From positions 1 to 35,739 of the forward strand of contig JAQBWV010000043.1 of NCBI GenBank assembly GCA_027624335.1: DNA of 35,739 bases, written 5' to 3'. The translations under genes were made by a program, and so were the position numbers. Shown piece after piece: positions 7,882-17,274 of this stretch (its first letter is position 1; every line of letters begins with the position of its first letter). The DNA comes from Planctomycetota bacterium (GTDB lineage Bacteria > Planctomycetota > Planctomycetia > Planctomycetales > Planctomycetaceae). The notes beneath the pieces are model-generated. The model saw only the letters and a list, made by a program, of their open reading frames with translations. It had not been told where the DNA came from and did not search any database.

Positions 7882-9288
7882 TTACTGGAAGCGTCGCAAC
7901 GCGTAGCTTGCTCCACGCCACGCGGACAACTCGCGTTTATTGGTTCGCAGAGCCTGTTCGTAATTCGTCGCGGCGTCCTGGTTGTTACCTTGTGCCAGTT
8001 GATGCTCTGCGATGAAGTACCGGGCTTCGCACATCTGAGCGGTCTGAGTATTGGGATCGCTGGTCTCGACGTGAGTGATCAACTCTTCGCCAGTGATATC
8101 GCCGATGTTGAACAGGATGACCCAGTCAATCCAGTTCCGTTCCTTCTCAGCTCGGGAACGGCTTCCCTGAGCGATTCCCGTCGCTTCAGCTTTGCGACCG
8201 GAGCGGATCAACGTCCAGACTCGCCAGGGATTGATGAACTGGGCAGAGGTGTCCATCTGAACGACTTTGTTGAATTCCAGGATCGCTCCGGCATAGTCCT
8301 TGCCAAAGTAGCGCGCGAAACCGGCATCAACATGAGCCGAGACGTCAGTCGGAGTTTTCTGAATGATGAGTTCGAAGTCGCGAGCGGCATCCTGCCAGCG
8401 GCCCTGCACAAGTCGAGCTGTCCCCAGGAGTGACTGCACCGCTGGCTGATTGGGATTGAGCTGAAGAGACGCCGCAAAATCCTGTTCGGCCTCTGCTGGC
8501 TTGCCGCCCTGCAGCCAGGTGTATCCTCGGTTCGTCAGTGCAACGTCAAACTTCGGGTTCTTCTGCAGAGCCGCAGAGAACGCCCGCACGGCTTCGTTAT
8601 AGCGTTTCGAATTCTGGTACAGCATTCCAAGATTGTTATAGACCAGCGATTCTTCAGGAAACGCTTTGATTGCAGCGCCATAGGTCTGAATGGCTTCGTC
8701 AATGCGATTGACTTCGGCATACAGATCAGCCATTGCCATGTAGGAAGCGATGTGTTTCGGGTTGGCGACCAGAGCAGCGTTGAAGTCGGCAACGGCGGCA
8801 TCAGTCTGCTTCATGGCCGCCTTGGCCAGAGCCCGCTGGTAGAGCACGTTGGACTTCTGTTCGGCTGTGATACCAGCCTGAGGCAGAAGCTGATCGGCAA
8901 TGTCGACGGCGACCTGAGCATGGCTCGACTGATCCTCGATTCGAGTCAGATTGGTCATGCCATACAGATACGGCAGGTAGTAATTGAATTCGGGGGTTGT
9001 GGCGACGGAGATGGCTGTTCGGGCGTCGCTGATTCCCTCGCGAATCATCACTGCATCGCGGGTATTGATGGCCAGTTCGATCCTGGCGCTGCCTCTCAGA
9101 TGCAGTGCGATGTTGTCCTTCGGATTCGCCTCGATAATCGGCGAAGTGGCTGCAATGACCTGCTGCCAGTCGCCAACGTCGTAAGCCTTCGTGGCGGCCT
9201 GTCGCTGAGCTTCGTGAGCTGGATCCGGGTCTGCAAAGGCAGTTGCGGAGAACGCCAACAACAGAGCCAAAGACGTCGAAAACCTCAT
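7882..9288 (-). CDS. Secreted tetratricopeptide repeat protein
   Basis: 468 residues from the ATG at 9288. A signal peptide (MRFSTSLALLLAFSATAFA) precedes DPDPAHEAQ, so the protein is exported to the periplasm or beyond. Most of the rest is TPR repeats, for example AVADFNAALVANPKHIASY, AIQTYGAAIKAFPEESLVY, AVRAFSAALQKNPKFDVAL and AEQDFAASLQLNPNQPAVQ, each of about 34 residues with the usual Ala/Gly/Pro positions. TPR arrays bind other proteins; no enzyme domain is visible. The open frame runs 34 codons further upstream to a TTG, but the ATG has an AGGA ribosome site 8 bases before it and starts the signal peptide. Transcribed alone, divergent from the PQQ gene, with a terminator just downstream. 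Confidence 0.88.
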   Translation of the reverse strand: MRFSTSLALLLAFSATAFADPDPAHEAQRQAATKAYDVGDWQQVIAATSPIIEANPKDNIALHLRGSARIELAINTRDAVMIREGISDARTAISVATTPEFNYYLPYLYGMTNLTRIEDQSSHAQVAVDIADQLLPQAGITAEQKSNVLYQRALAKAAMKQTDAAVADFNAALVANPKHIASYMAMADLYAEVNRIDEAIQTYGAAIKAFPEESLVYNNLGMLYQNSKRYNEAVRAFSAALQKNPKFDVALTNRGYTWLQGGKPAEAEQDFAASLQLNPNQPAVQSLLGTARLVQGRWQDAARDFELIIQKTPTDVSAHVDAGFARYFGKDYAGAILEFNKVVQMDTSAQFINPWRVWTLIRSGRKAEATGIAQGSRSRAEKERNWIDWVILFNIGDITGEELITHVETSDPNTQTAQMCEARYFIAEHQLAQGNNQDAATNYEQALRTNKRELSAWRGASYALRRFQ

Positions 9289-9747
9289 ACTGGAGTCCTT
9301 TCCCGTACGGAGGGAGGTCCTGCCATTCAGGCTGGGACTTCTTCCTCGGTTCGAGCCACTGATGAGCAGGCTCGCATAACCGATACACAATCTTCTTTGT
9401 ACACGGTCCTTCCGCGTACTGTTTGACGCGGCGTTATAGTGGCTTGCCAGATCCGCTGCTATATGTGTTTTTGCCCGTCCGGAATCAGGAAAGTCCGAGG
9501 GACTCTGGCCTGTACGGAGTCGGAATCAGCCCGCCAGTCCATCGATTCGAAAACTTGAGCGCCAGCAAGTGAATCACAGACGCCGCTCGGAAATGGATGG
9601 GAAATGAATGGTACTAACAGCGACCGGCGCTACACGGGTCTGAGTTCTCGTTCAGCTCGCCATGGTTCCGTGCGAAATGGGCAGGCGGTAGCATTGCTGC
9701 CTCACGACGATTTGCATGTCGCCCCGTCAGCGTTGAAAGGTTCCACC
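9289..9747. other. Divergent intergenic region
   Basis: 459 bases between the starts of the TPR gene (minus) and a PQQ propeller gene (plus). It should hold both promoters. The plus-strand frame is open from 9604, but the sequence before 9748 does not look like protein. No repeat or clear binding site was seen. Confidence 0.5.
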
Positions 9748-11010
9748 ATGTTTAAGTCATTTGTCAGCGTTCTTACGGTTACTGCGGTTTGCGGTGTTGG
9801 CGTTGCTGCTGACTGGTCGGGGTTTCGAGGGCCGAATGGCAACGGCATCTCGGATGCGAAATCCGTTCCGATCGAGTGGTCTGTCGACACGAACATCCTG
9901 TGGAAGGTCGCGCTGCCCGGTCAAAGTAACGGCAGTCCGATCCTGAGCAACGGACGCGTTTTTCTAACCAGCGCCGAAGACGACGGGAAAGCGAGACATC
10001 TGCACTGCTACGACGCGAAGGACGGATCGTCTTTGTGGGCGAAGACGGTGGCGTTCGACAAGGTCATGCCAACTCATAAGACGAATCTCTACGGTGGTAC
10101 GACGCCGGCGTCTGATGGAGAAAGAGTCGTCGTGTGGCACGGTTCCGCTGGCCTGTACTGCTATGACATCGACGGCAAAGAGCTCTGGAATCGCCACTTC
10201 GGGGACTTCCGTCACCAGTGGGGTTATGGAACGTCGCCTGTTCTTCGCGATGGTAAGGTTATCCTGCATTCAGGGCCTGGAGCGAAAGTGTTCGTCGCCG
10301 CGCTGGATCTGGCAGATGGTAAAACGATCTGGCAGACGGACGAGCCTCAGGCAGGAAACGGCGAAACCAACACCGCTGGCAAGTACATGGGTTCCTGGAG
10401 TACCCCCGTCATTCTCCAGAGTGGCGACAAAGCGCTGGCAGTGTGCAGCATGGCGACCCGAGTAAACGCGTACGACCTGGAATCCGGCGACATTGTCTGG
10501 TCGTGTGATGGTTTGCGCGGTCCCAAAGGGGATCTGTGTTACACGTCACCGGTAATTGCCGGAGATGTCTGCGTGGCGATGGGCGGCTTTAACGGCCCGG
10601 CTATCGGTTTTCGCATGGAGGGGTCAGGCGACATCACGGCGACTCAGCGATTGTGGCGAGTGGATCAGAAGACTCCGCAACGGATCGGCTCCGGCGTGTT
10701 TCTGGACGGGTTGATTTACATGGCGAATGCCGGACCCAACATCCTGCAATGCATTGATCCTGAAACTGGCGATGTTGTGTGGCAGGAACGTGCTCCCGGT
10801 GGAGCACACTGGAGTTCGCTGGTTGCGGCAGACGGACACCTGTTCGTGACGGATCAATCCGGCACGACTCACATCCTGAAGGCGTCACGTGAAGGCCTGA
10901 ATATTGTCGCCTCAAACAAACTGGGCGAATCCAGCAATTCGACACCTGCCATCGCAGACGGGCGAGTCTTTCTGCGGACGTTCAGGAATCTGTACTGCGT
11001 CGGTAAGTGA
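9748..11010 (+). CDS. Secreted PQQ-type beta-propeller protein
   Basis: 420 residues from the ATG at 9748, which has a GAAAGG ribosome site. The signal peptide (to about residue 20) is followed at once by ADWSGFRGPNGNGIS, the typical opening of planctomycete exported PQQ-like propellers. Blade motifs of the form x-D-x-x-D-G-x-x-x-W recur: CYDAKDGSSLWAK, CYDIDGKELWN, ALDLADGKTIWQT, AYDLESGDIVWSC and CIDPETGDVVWQE. This family (related in fold to BamB and quinoprotein dehydrogenases) does not necessarily bind PQQ, and no dehydrogenase catalytic residues are evident. The gene is convergent with another PQQ gene, with 57 bases between stops. Function is unknown; a periplasmic scaffold or a sugar/alcohol oxidation role are options. 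Confidence 0.9.
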   Translation: MFKSFVSVLTVTAVCGVGVAADWSGFRGPNGNGISDAKSVPIEWSVDTNILWKVALPGQSNGSPILSNGRVFLTSAEDDGKARHLHCYDAKDGSSLWAKTVAFDKVMPTHKTNLYGGTTPASDGERVVVWHGSAGLYCYDIDGKELWNRHFGDFRHQWGYGTSPVLRDGKVILHSGPGAKVFVAALDLADGKTIWQTDEPQAGNGETNTAGKYMGSWSTPVILQSGDKALAVCSMATRVNAYDLESGDIVWSCDGLRGPKGDLCYTSPVIAGDVCVAMGGFNGPAIGFRMEGSGDITATQRLWRVDQKTPQRIGSGVFLDGLIYMANAGPNILQCIDPETGDVVWQERAPGGAHWSSLVAADGHLFVTDQSGTTHILKASREGLNIVASNKLGESSNSTPAIADGRVFLRTFRNLYCVGK

Positions 11011-11067
11011 CAGCTAGTGAACCCGACTTCCGGAGACGAAGTTCCGGCAGAGAATGTTCTGAGTCAG

Positions 11068-12366
11068 TCACTGTGCCGGTTCCGCCGACACTGTCAGACA
11101 GCGAACGCTGCCGCTCCGATCACGGCAGATGAGTCGACCGTTTGAAAGCACGACGTGAGGCCATGCGTCGGTTCTGGACAATACGGATTTGGCAGCAAGC
11201 TGTGTGTACTTCTTCGAGGACCGCTTTGCCGTTTCGACTAATGAAAGTTCGCCCTTGTTTGAGTACACGATCAGGCGGTCGTCGCTCGTCAGAATACACG
11301 AACCCTGCGAACCGACGTTGCCGCCGGACCACAGCTCTTTGCCTGTTGCAAAGTCGAGGCAATGTACTCCTCGCCAGGCCCAGTAAACCTGCCCGTCGTG
11401 TACGACCGGGCTGCAGACTCCCGACGCTAGTTCCTTGTTCTCCCAGACTTTCGTCGCCCCTTGCAGAGTCACATTCACTCGGCACATCGCGTAGTGGTTG
11501 TAGGCCGACGTAATGATCACCGAATTACGAAAGACAACCGGCGTCGCGATGTTGTTGGCGAAGTCCGTCGTCCACGGAAACTCGGCGACTCTCAAGCCAG
11601 CGTTCGAGCCATCGATCCTCGTCACGACGAGATTCCTCAGCGTCAACACGGCGACGCAGTCCTCGCCCTCAATGCTGATCGGTACAGGACCACCCGTATG
11701 CCCTGCTTCGTCGAGATTCTCAGATTCCCACAGCTGGCGACCGGTCTGCTTGTGGAAGGCGACGAGGTTTCCAGTCTCGGCACCGACTTCCACGATCAAC
11801 TGGTCACCGGATACGAGAGGCGAACTCATGTAACCGTAATCTCTTTGAGTCTTCTTTCGCTCGGCAACTTCGGGCCGACGCTGAGCTTTGTACTCGGAGT
11901 AGAGATTCAGTGACCAGACGCGTTGACCGTCGCGTCGCGTGTCCCAGGCATTCAGATCTCCATCAACGCCCAGCGTAAACAGCAATCCTGTCTCGGTGTC
12001 GTACTCGGGAGTCGAACACGCTCCCGAATACAGGCTTTGATCGCCCGCCGCGTGACGACCATAACGCGGCGACTTGTACGACTGTCGCCACTGTTCCTTG
12101 CCGGTGTCGGCGTCGAGACAGATAAGTGAATCCTGGTCGCTCGACCAGCCCGTCAGATAGACCCGGTCACCAACAACCAGCGGAGACGAACTGCCTTCGC
12201 CGACAGATGCCTGCCACACTTCGCCTTTGAGCCACGACTGTCCATCCCATCCGGAGGGCTCCGAGGAAACGTCGTTTCGCGATGGACCTCGCCAGTGAGG
12301 CCAGTCGGCACTTTCGACCGGAGTGACCGACAGCAGTACCAGCCACGCAGTGAAGTAACGGATCAT
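11068..12366 (-). CDS. Secreted PQQ-type beta-propeller protein
   Basis: 432 residues from the ATG at 12366. The signal peptide (MIRYFTAWLVLLSVTPVESA) leads into DWPHWRGPSRNDVSSE, the same opening motif as the neighbouring propeller. Blade motifs: CLDADTGKEQWRQ, AWDTRRDGQRVWSL, AFHKQTGRQLWES and CLDFATGKELWSG. The longer frame starts 15 codons earlier but that part does not belong to a signal peptide; an AGGTG site lies 4 bases before the chosen ATG. Sequence similarity to the neighbour is limited to the fold motifs, so this is an old paralogue or an independent family member, not a recent duplication. Function unknown. Confidence 0.9.
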   Translation of the reverse strand: MIRYFTAWLVLLSVTPVESADWPHWRGPSRNDVSSEPSGWDGQSWLKGEVWQASVGEGSSSPLVVGDRVYLTGWSSDQDSLICLDADTGKEQWRQSYKSPRYGRHAAGDQSLYSGACSTPEYDTETGLLFTLGVDGDLNAWDTRRDGQRVWSLNLYSEYKAQRRPEVAERKKTQRDYGYMSSPLVSGDQLIVEVGAETGNLVAFHKQTGRQLWESENLDEAGHTGGPVPISIEGEDCVAVLTLRNLVVTRIDGSNAGLRVAEFPWTTDFANNIATPVVFRNSVIITSAYNHYAMCRVNVTLQGATKVWENKELASGVCSPVVHDGQVYWAWRGVHCLDFATGKELWSGGNVGSQGSCILTSDDRLIVYSNKGELSLVETAKRSSKKYTQLAAKSVLSRTDAWPHVVLSNGRLICRDRSGSVRCLTVSAEPAQ

Positions 12367-12707
12367 CGAGCACCTGATTCCAACGGGATCACCGTACTGA
12401 GGGTGTTGCATCTGCCGTCAGTAGTCCGTTCCCGCTCATGCAAGCAGCCAGCATCCATTCCCGGTTTTGTATGGCGCAACGCGAAACGTCAGGCTGTTAC
12501 CTGGCATGGACTTAGGCCCGCAGATCGGTGACTGGCGGCATGAGCAGTCCATTACCGCAGTGTACCAGCGTGGCACTGTCCAACTATGGAAACCGGAAAG
12601 AAGCAAATTTCCCGATGTTCGCAGGGCCAGTTCCCACAGGCCGGTCGGAGTCAGACCTGTCGCTGGCGGAATTCAATGGTGTCAGAGAATAATTGCCGCC
12701 CGGATTC
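12367..12707. other. Intergenic region with a small inverted repeat
   Basis: 341 bases between the start of the PQQ gene and the end of the next minus-strand gene. cagtg (12558-12562) and cactg (12574-12578) flank tgtaccagcgtgg-like sequence, part of a GTGGCACT word that also occurs at 2374, 21966 and 21993, always between genes. No gene was seen. Confidence 0.4.
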
Positions 12708-13451
12708 TTAGTTCAGCGTGTCGGTCAGCTCATCCACGTTTAACAGTGCAGAATTGGCCGTATTGTTGGGAATGCTGACTGTATTGGACTGAGCAATGGA
12801 GTTGCCGTTCTGAGCGTTGACCGAGCCCTGCGGACTGGGCGGGGCACCCTTCGAGGAGTTAGCGTTGGCTCGTTTAGCAGCGTCGGCTCGATCCTTCGCC
12901 TCACTGATCGCAACCGTTCCAACACCGGCTCCGGCGACACCGCCAGCGATGCCCGCCAGAGTACCTGGTTGCATCGACGCCAGAAGTCCCACCGGGCTCT
13001 GGCCTCGTACGGTCTGAGGTTTCACCACCAGCAACGCGTTTTGCCTGGCACTCCTGGGAGCCGTACCGTGGGCCCAGACTCGAAAGACTGAGGCGTCAGT
13101 TGAGTGGACGATCTGATAGACGCCGCCGCGTAATTCATGAACCTGGAATTGCCCGACGGCATTTGTGCTGGTCTCGGCGATGGTCCGTCGTCCCTGCTGA
13201 ATAACGACACGGGTCGCTGGGATCGGTCTTCCCTGGCCATCAACAATGAACCCAGTGAGAGCCCCATCGACGTTCAGTGAAACGTCCTGAATTACAGGGA
13301 CCGTTTGTCTTACCGTCGGCGATGAAGGTTTGCTCTGGGGTATTCCAGCACCTGCATACAGCTGGGATGCTGACAGAGGGATGCTCACTGATGCGAGGAC
13401 CACAACCACAGACTTGCAGCATTCATAATACTTCATGTTCGAGCAATCCAT
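12708..13451 (-). CDS. Secreted carboxypeptidase-regulatory-like protein with glycine zipper
   Basis: 247 residues. An N-terminal hydrophobic segment (VVVVLASVSIPLSASQLYAG) is a signal peptide. Residues about 63-128 match the CarboxypepD_reg beta-sandwich: GALTGFIVDGQGRPIPATRV, then NAVGQFQVHELRGGVYQIV. A glycine zipper (GTLAGIAGGVAGAGVGTVAI, 163-182) follows; it may insert in a membrane or pack against another helix. The last 65 residues are rich in Asn, Ser, Gln and Ala and look disordered. Proteins of this layout are common in planctomycetes (from memory), with no known function; a surface or matrix role is plausible. Two ATGs compete (13451 and 13436), neither with a good ribosome site. 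Confidence 0.8.
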   Translation of the reverse strand: MDCSNMKYYECCKSVVVVLASVSIPLSASQLYAGAGIPQSKPSSPTVRQTVPVIQDVSLNVDGALTGFIVDGQGRPIPATRVVIQQGRRTIAETSTNAVGQFQVHELRGGVYQIVHSTDASVFRVWAHGTAPRSARQNALLVVKPQTVRGQSPVGLLASMQPGTLAGIAGGVAGAGVGTVAISEAKDRADAAKRANANSSKGAPPSPQGSVNAQNGNSIAQSNTVSIPNNTANSALLNVDELTDTLN

Positions 13452-13971
13452 TGTTCGACGCGCGCGGTTGTACCTTGATGATTCGGATTGAACTGCGACC
13501 GAGTGACCAGTCAGGCCGAGCCACCAGGCTAATGGCGTTTCCAGATCTGGCGAGTATTGCTCGCTCCTGGAACTGCTGAAGGATTTTTGGAGCTGAGCTG
13601 CAATTCACGACCCCGCCCTGTTCTGAAAAGGGCGCGCATCGGTCACCAAAACGCTTTACAGCCTGCAGTATCGGCAATTCAGGAATGATTGACCGCACAT
13701 TTCCTACAACCGTACCTGCCCGCTCACGTAAATGCCGGGGCTGTATGAGTTGTGACGGCCGAAGCTGAACCGCTGACATTCCGGAATATGCCGATCAGGC
13801 CAGCAGTGCGATTGCTCGCGAAGGCTTCGTGGGTGTCACCGGTTGCCTGCAACCAGTGCGGCGGAACCGTGAGAGGTTTCGTGCTGGTTTTCGACATTCC
13901 TGTCGTTTCGCGACACAGGTTGCGAGAAACCTGTGCCACCCTGCGATCGAGGTAACAGTGGGTCGAAGAGT
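13452..13971. other. 520-base intergenic stretch with a hairpin
   Basis: Lies between the end of the PiT gene and the start of the carboxypeptidase-regulatory-like gene, both on the minus strand. cacaggtt (13914-13921) pairs perfectly with aacctgtg (13928-13935) over a 6-base loop; it lies 37 bases beyond the PiT stop and may help end that transcript, though without a T-run. No convincing gene in the rest; open frames lack ribosome sites and family resemblance. Confidence 0.45.
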
Positions 13972-15510
13972 CTACTGAATGATCGTTTCGACCACGGTAA
14001 TGTCCACATTTCCGAACACGATGAGTTTCAGGAGATAGAAGAACACGACCGACAGCATCGCTCCAGCAGGAATCGTGATGGCCCAGCTGGCGAAGATGTC
14101 TCGCATGGTTCGTAAATTCAAAGCCCCGATTCCGCGAGCTGCTCCGACACCGAGGACTGCTCCGACCAGAGTGTGAGTCGTCGACACTGGCAGCGCAAAC
14201 GGCAACACGGATGCCAGCAGGATGGTCACCGCTGCGGCGAATTCAGCACAGAATCCACGACTGGGCGTCAATTCTGTAATACGTTTGCCGACCGTCTGAA
14301 TCACTCGCCAACCCCACGTGGCCAGCCCGAAGATAATGCCGACTCCCCCGAGGGCTAATGCCCAGAAAGGCACGGGAGCCTTTAACTCAACAGCTCCCGT
14401 TCGCACAGCCTGCCAGCCGGCAGACATCGGTCCGATGGCATTCGCGACGTCGTTTGCTCCGTGTGCGAAGGCGACGAAACACGCAGTAAGAATCTGCAGA
14501 TATACAAAGATCTTTTCGACGCGTTTCAGCTCCTCAGAGTCCGTGCCAAATGTCGTGTTATCGACGGCCTGAGTGTGCATGGCTTCGAGCTGCTTCAGCA
14601 GCTTCGCAGACTCATCGTTGAGATTGCCGTCCGTGTTCGCTCGCACACGCTTCAGATGCATCATTGCTTTGCCAAGAGATCTAGCGACGTCGGCGTGCAG
14701 CATCGGATTCACGCCGGAACTCTTCTCGACAACGTAATTTCGCAACAGTATTTTCGCCACGAAAAAGCCGATGACACCGATGACCAGCGCGACGGTAATC
14801 GTCATCGCCACAGCTTTAGGTTCGAAGGGATCGATCTTGTACTTCGACCACATTGGGGCGAGACCTTTGTAAGCGGTCACTCCACACAAAACGATTAACA
14901 CCATGAAGACAAGCCACGGCGCCAGTTGTGTGGCCGCTCGCACGGGATCGCGTTTGAAGAAGATTGACTTCAGAATCAGCGAGAACATCGCATACGCGAT
15001 CGCTCCAGAGATGACTGGCGACATCACCCAGCCGGCAGTGATCAGACCCACCTTGCTCCATTCAATCAGTTCGACGCCGAGAGCGACGCAGCCGAAACCG
15101 ACGACCGCGCCAACGATCGAGTGCGTCGTTGAAACAGGCCAGCTTTTCCAGGTGGCGATCAGCAGCCAGGTTCCGGCAGCCAACAGCGAAGCAATCATCC
15201 CGCAGGCCAGGACGTAAGCCGCCTTATCACCATAGATTACTGTCAGCTGTGCTGGATCGAACATCTTCTTGCGGACGGTCTCAGAAACGCTCGATCCAAC
15301 GATCACTGCGCCAAGAAATTCGAAGATGCCGGCCAGAATCACGGCCTGCTTCATCGTCAGCGCGCCGGAGCCAACCGACGTACCCATCGCGTTGGCAACA
15401 TCGTTCGCGCCGATATTCCAGGCAGCGTAAAGCCCGATCACCAGGATCGAACTCAACAGAAACAGTTCCATGCCAGACACGGCGAAGTAAGTCGTCAGCG
15501 CATCAATCAT
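13972..15510 (-). CDS. Inorganic phosphate transporter, PiT family
   Basis: 512 residues. PiT transporters import phosphate (often as a metal-phosphate complex) with a cation across the inner membrane. The family signature occurs in both halves, as expected from internal duplication: GANDVANAMG near residue 34 and GANDVANAIG near 355, each with a later PVSTTH (near 125 and 446). About ten membrane helices are visible, with a hydrophilic central loop (about 265-345) that is shorter than in eukaryotic relatives. The ATG at 15510 is the start. It follows the DUF47 gene by 109 bases on the same strand, a very common pairing in which the DUF47 protein modulates the transporter. A Pho-box-like repeat lies upstream of the pair. 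Confidence 0.96.
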   Translation of the reverse strand: MIDALTTYFAVSGMELFLLSSILVIGLYAAWNIGANDVANAMGTSVGSGALTMKQAVILAGIFEFLGAVIVGSSVSETVRKKMFDPAQLTVIYGDKAAYVLACGMIASLLAAGTWLLIATWKSWPVSTTHSIVGAVVGFGCVALGVELIEWSKVGLITAGWVMSPVISGAIAYAMFSLILKSIFFKRDPVRAATQLAPWLVFMVLIVLCGVTAYKGLAPMWSKYKIDPFEPKAVAMTITVALVIGVIGFFVAKILLRNYVVEKSSGVNPMLHADVARSLGKAMMHLKRVRANTDGNLNDESAKLLKQLEAMHTQAVDNTTFGTDSEELKRVEKIFVYLQILTACFVAFAHGANDVANAIGPMSAGWQAVRTGAVELKAPVPFWALALGGVGIIFGLATWGWRVIQTVGKRITELTPSRGFCAEFAAAVTILLASVLPFALPVSTTHTLVGAVLGVGAARGIGALNLRTMRDIFASWAITIPAGAMLSVVFFYLLKLIVFGNVDITVVETIIQ

Positions 15511-15619
15511 AAGTCACTCGGTCTTTATGGAAGCAGCAGGCGATACTGAGTCAATGTGTCTGCGGTGCCTCGCCGTCACGACAGCGATAGCAACCAGAGA
15601 ACGGCACCGACTGCGTTCG

Positions 15620-16294
15620 TCATTTCATATCCAGAATCATGGTGATGCTGTCGGCGAGATTTTCTGCAGTGTTCGACAGGCCGGAAAACGTGTGCGTCAA
15701 CCGCATCCAGAGGTGAAACTCGCCAGGCGACATCTGTTTGTCACGGGCGTAAATACCGCGAACCAGTTCGTGCGCGTCGACGTCGGCCTGATGCTCTGCA
15801 TACGCAACGTCGCGGGCCAGTTTGCGAATTTTTTCCGCTTCGGCTCCACCGAATCCGGACTCAGCGAGTTCATCGAGTTCGTCGAAGATCGACCCAGCCA
15901 GTCCGACGGCCTTCACGGTGTGCTGGCGAAACCGACCGAACACTTCTTTCAGTTCTTCCGGGATGGAAATCTGCTTCATCGTCAGCAGGACGCACACGTC
16001 CTCGGCGATGTCTGCCAGCGAGTCCTGCTGCGAAAGGATTCGGAGCACCTGCCCACGGTTGACGGGCATGAAGAATCGCCGCAGCAGATGATTGCGAATA
16101 TCGTCGCGAATCTGGTCCGCCTCGTGCTCCAGGGCCGACGTCTCTTCTGAAAACTGCTCAAGTAGATCGTGCTTTCCGGCTTCGAAGGCGTCGAGCGCTT
16201 CGTTCATCTTCTGAACGGCCTTGCCAACCTGATCCATGTGACGCTGCAACAGATTGAACGGAGACCGTCCGAAAAGTCTGGCGATGGTACTCAC
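15620..16294 (-). CDS. DUF47 / PhoU-like phosphate transport regulator
   Basis: 224 residues from the GTG at 16294. DUF47 (TIGR00153) proteins are all-helical PhoU relatives thought to regulate the adjacent PiT transporter. The start reads MSTIARLFGRSPFNLLQRHM, typical of the family. The acidic metal-binding E-x-x-x-D type motifs are visible: EHEADQIRDD near 60-70 and AEHQADVDAHE near 170-180. The frame is open for 9 more codons to another GTG, but a GGAG lies 7 bases before 16294. A small hairpin (tcccgc 16314-16319 with gcggga 16329-16334) sits just upstream of the ribosome site. First gene of a two-gene unit with the PiT transporter. Confidence 0.93.
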   Translation of the reverse strand: MSTIARLFGRSPFNLLQRHMDQVGKAVQKMNEALDAFEAGKHDLLEQFSEETSALEHEADQIRDDIRNHLLRRFFMPVNRGQVLRILSQQDSLADIAEDVCVLLTMKQISIPEELKEVFGRFRQHTVKAVGLAGSIFDELDELAESGFGGAEAEKIRKLARDVAYAEHQADVDAHELVRGIYARDKQMSPGEFHLWMRLTHTFSGLSNTAENLADSITMILDMK

Positions 16295-16536
16295 GCATGA
16301 CTCCAGTTGTGACTCCCGCACCTTGATCGCGGGATAGATTGGTAATCGTCGATACGAGATTCAGCCGAAGGACGCGTTGCCAACGCCTGCCTGCTGGCAA
16401 TTCTCAGAAAATGGCAACGGAAACAGTTGAAAGTCGGCGGTAACGAGAGGTGACTGGACTCTCCTGAACGGTCTGCACTGACGACGACTATCCCGAAAAA
16501 CGTGTGCGAAATCAGGTTCTGCTGACATCACTTGTC

Positions 16537-16577
16537 TCGTTAAGAAATCGCCACTTTCTTGTTAAGCGAGTGTTAAC
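16537..16577 (-). promoter_or_regulatory. Pho-box-like 11-base direct repeats
   Basis: On the minus strand TTAACA occurs twice with 5 bases between (complement of 16571-16576 and 16560-16565), and TTAACG occurs two further 11-base turns away (complement of 16538-16543). On the plus strand this is a TTGTTAA, 4 bases, GTGTTAA arrangement. The 7+4 spacing equals E. coli PhoB boxes, and TTAACA with 5-base gaps equals Bacillus PhoP boxes. It lies about 240 bases upstream of the DUF47-PiT pair. The rest of 16295-16671 shows no gene. Confidence 0.5.
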
Positions 16578-16671
16578 GGGAATGCTGGACCTGGTCCACT
16601 GAACGGCGGTGCCAGAACAGGCTCAGCAAGCTCCGTGGTTGTCCGGGACATCTTCGTGGGCAGTTCTCGAA

Positions 16672-17091
16672 TCAACCGTGATCTGGTACTGGCTCGAAAC
16701 TATCGATCAGTATCTGGGGAATACGTCGCGGGACTCCATGTTTGCGGCCGATATAGGCCCAGTTCGTTTCGGCGCGCGCCAGCAGGGCACCATCGTCCGG
16801 GCGGCGAATGAGGTACTTTCTCAGCGAAGTGACTTTTTGAAATCCCGTGACCCAGGTTTCGACGATGACCGTCTGACCTGCGTAGGCCGGGGCGAGATAC
16901 TCGATGGCGTGAGACCTCACAACAAAGGCCGAACCCTCTTCAACGTAACGTTCGGGAGGCCAGTGCTGCTCGGTCGAGTGTGCAACGGCTGCGGACTGCA
17001 TCCACCTGAGGTATTCCAGATTGTTGACGTGCCCCTGCTCGTCGATTTCTGCTTCGCAAACAGTGTGTTCCCAGAAAAACACGGCCGGCAT
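16672..17091 (-). CDS. Acyl-CoA thioesterase, hotdog fold (4HBT/YbgC-like)
   Basis: 139 residues from the ATG at 17091, which has a GGAG site 7 bases upstream; the frame is open 4 codons further to a TTG. 4HBT-type enzymes hydrolyse acyl-CoA thioesters in the cytoplasm. The catalytic loop is visible as EIDEQGHVNNLEYLRWMQ, with Asp17 as probable nucleophile or base, followed by the long hotdog helix. The strand VVRSHAIEYLAPAYAGQTVIVETWV is typical. Length is normal. Substrate cannot be told from sequence. Divergent from aroB with 183 bases between starts; not linked to the phosphate genes downstream beyond strand. Confidence 0.88.
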   Translation of the reverse strand: MPAVFFWEHTVCEAEIDEQGHVNNLEYLRWMQSAAVAHSTEQHWPPERYVEEGSAFVVRSHAIEYLAPAYAGQTVIVETWVTGFQKVTSLRKYLIRRPDDGALLARAETNWAYIGRKHGVPRRIPQILIDSFEPVPDHG

Positions 17092-17274
17092 GAGTGTCTC
17101 CAAGCAAGTGTCCGCATAAAACGCCGCCGCCGCAGAAGATAACCGGCCAGATGTTCAAAGGCACTTCAGCCGGGCAGGGGTTCATTCTGAAGACGCCGCG
17201 AAGAGCGTTGTCTATTATCCACGATTCGACGTCGCTCCTGTCGCACCACATTTTCAGCCGCGAAACGAAATCTC

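Noticed and set aside
13968..13984. 16 of 17 bases shared with 18594-18610 (gagtctactg-atgatc)
   Set aside because: Short; one copy is the coding end of the PiT gene. No further extension of similarity was found.
16609..17142. Open frame of 177 codons opposite the thioesterase
   Set aside because: The opposite strand encodes a clear hotdog thioesterase; this frame is its shadow.
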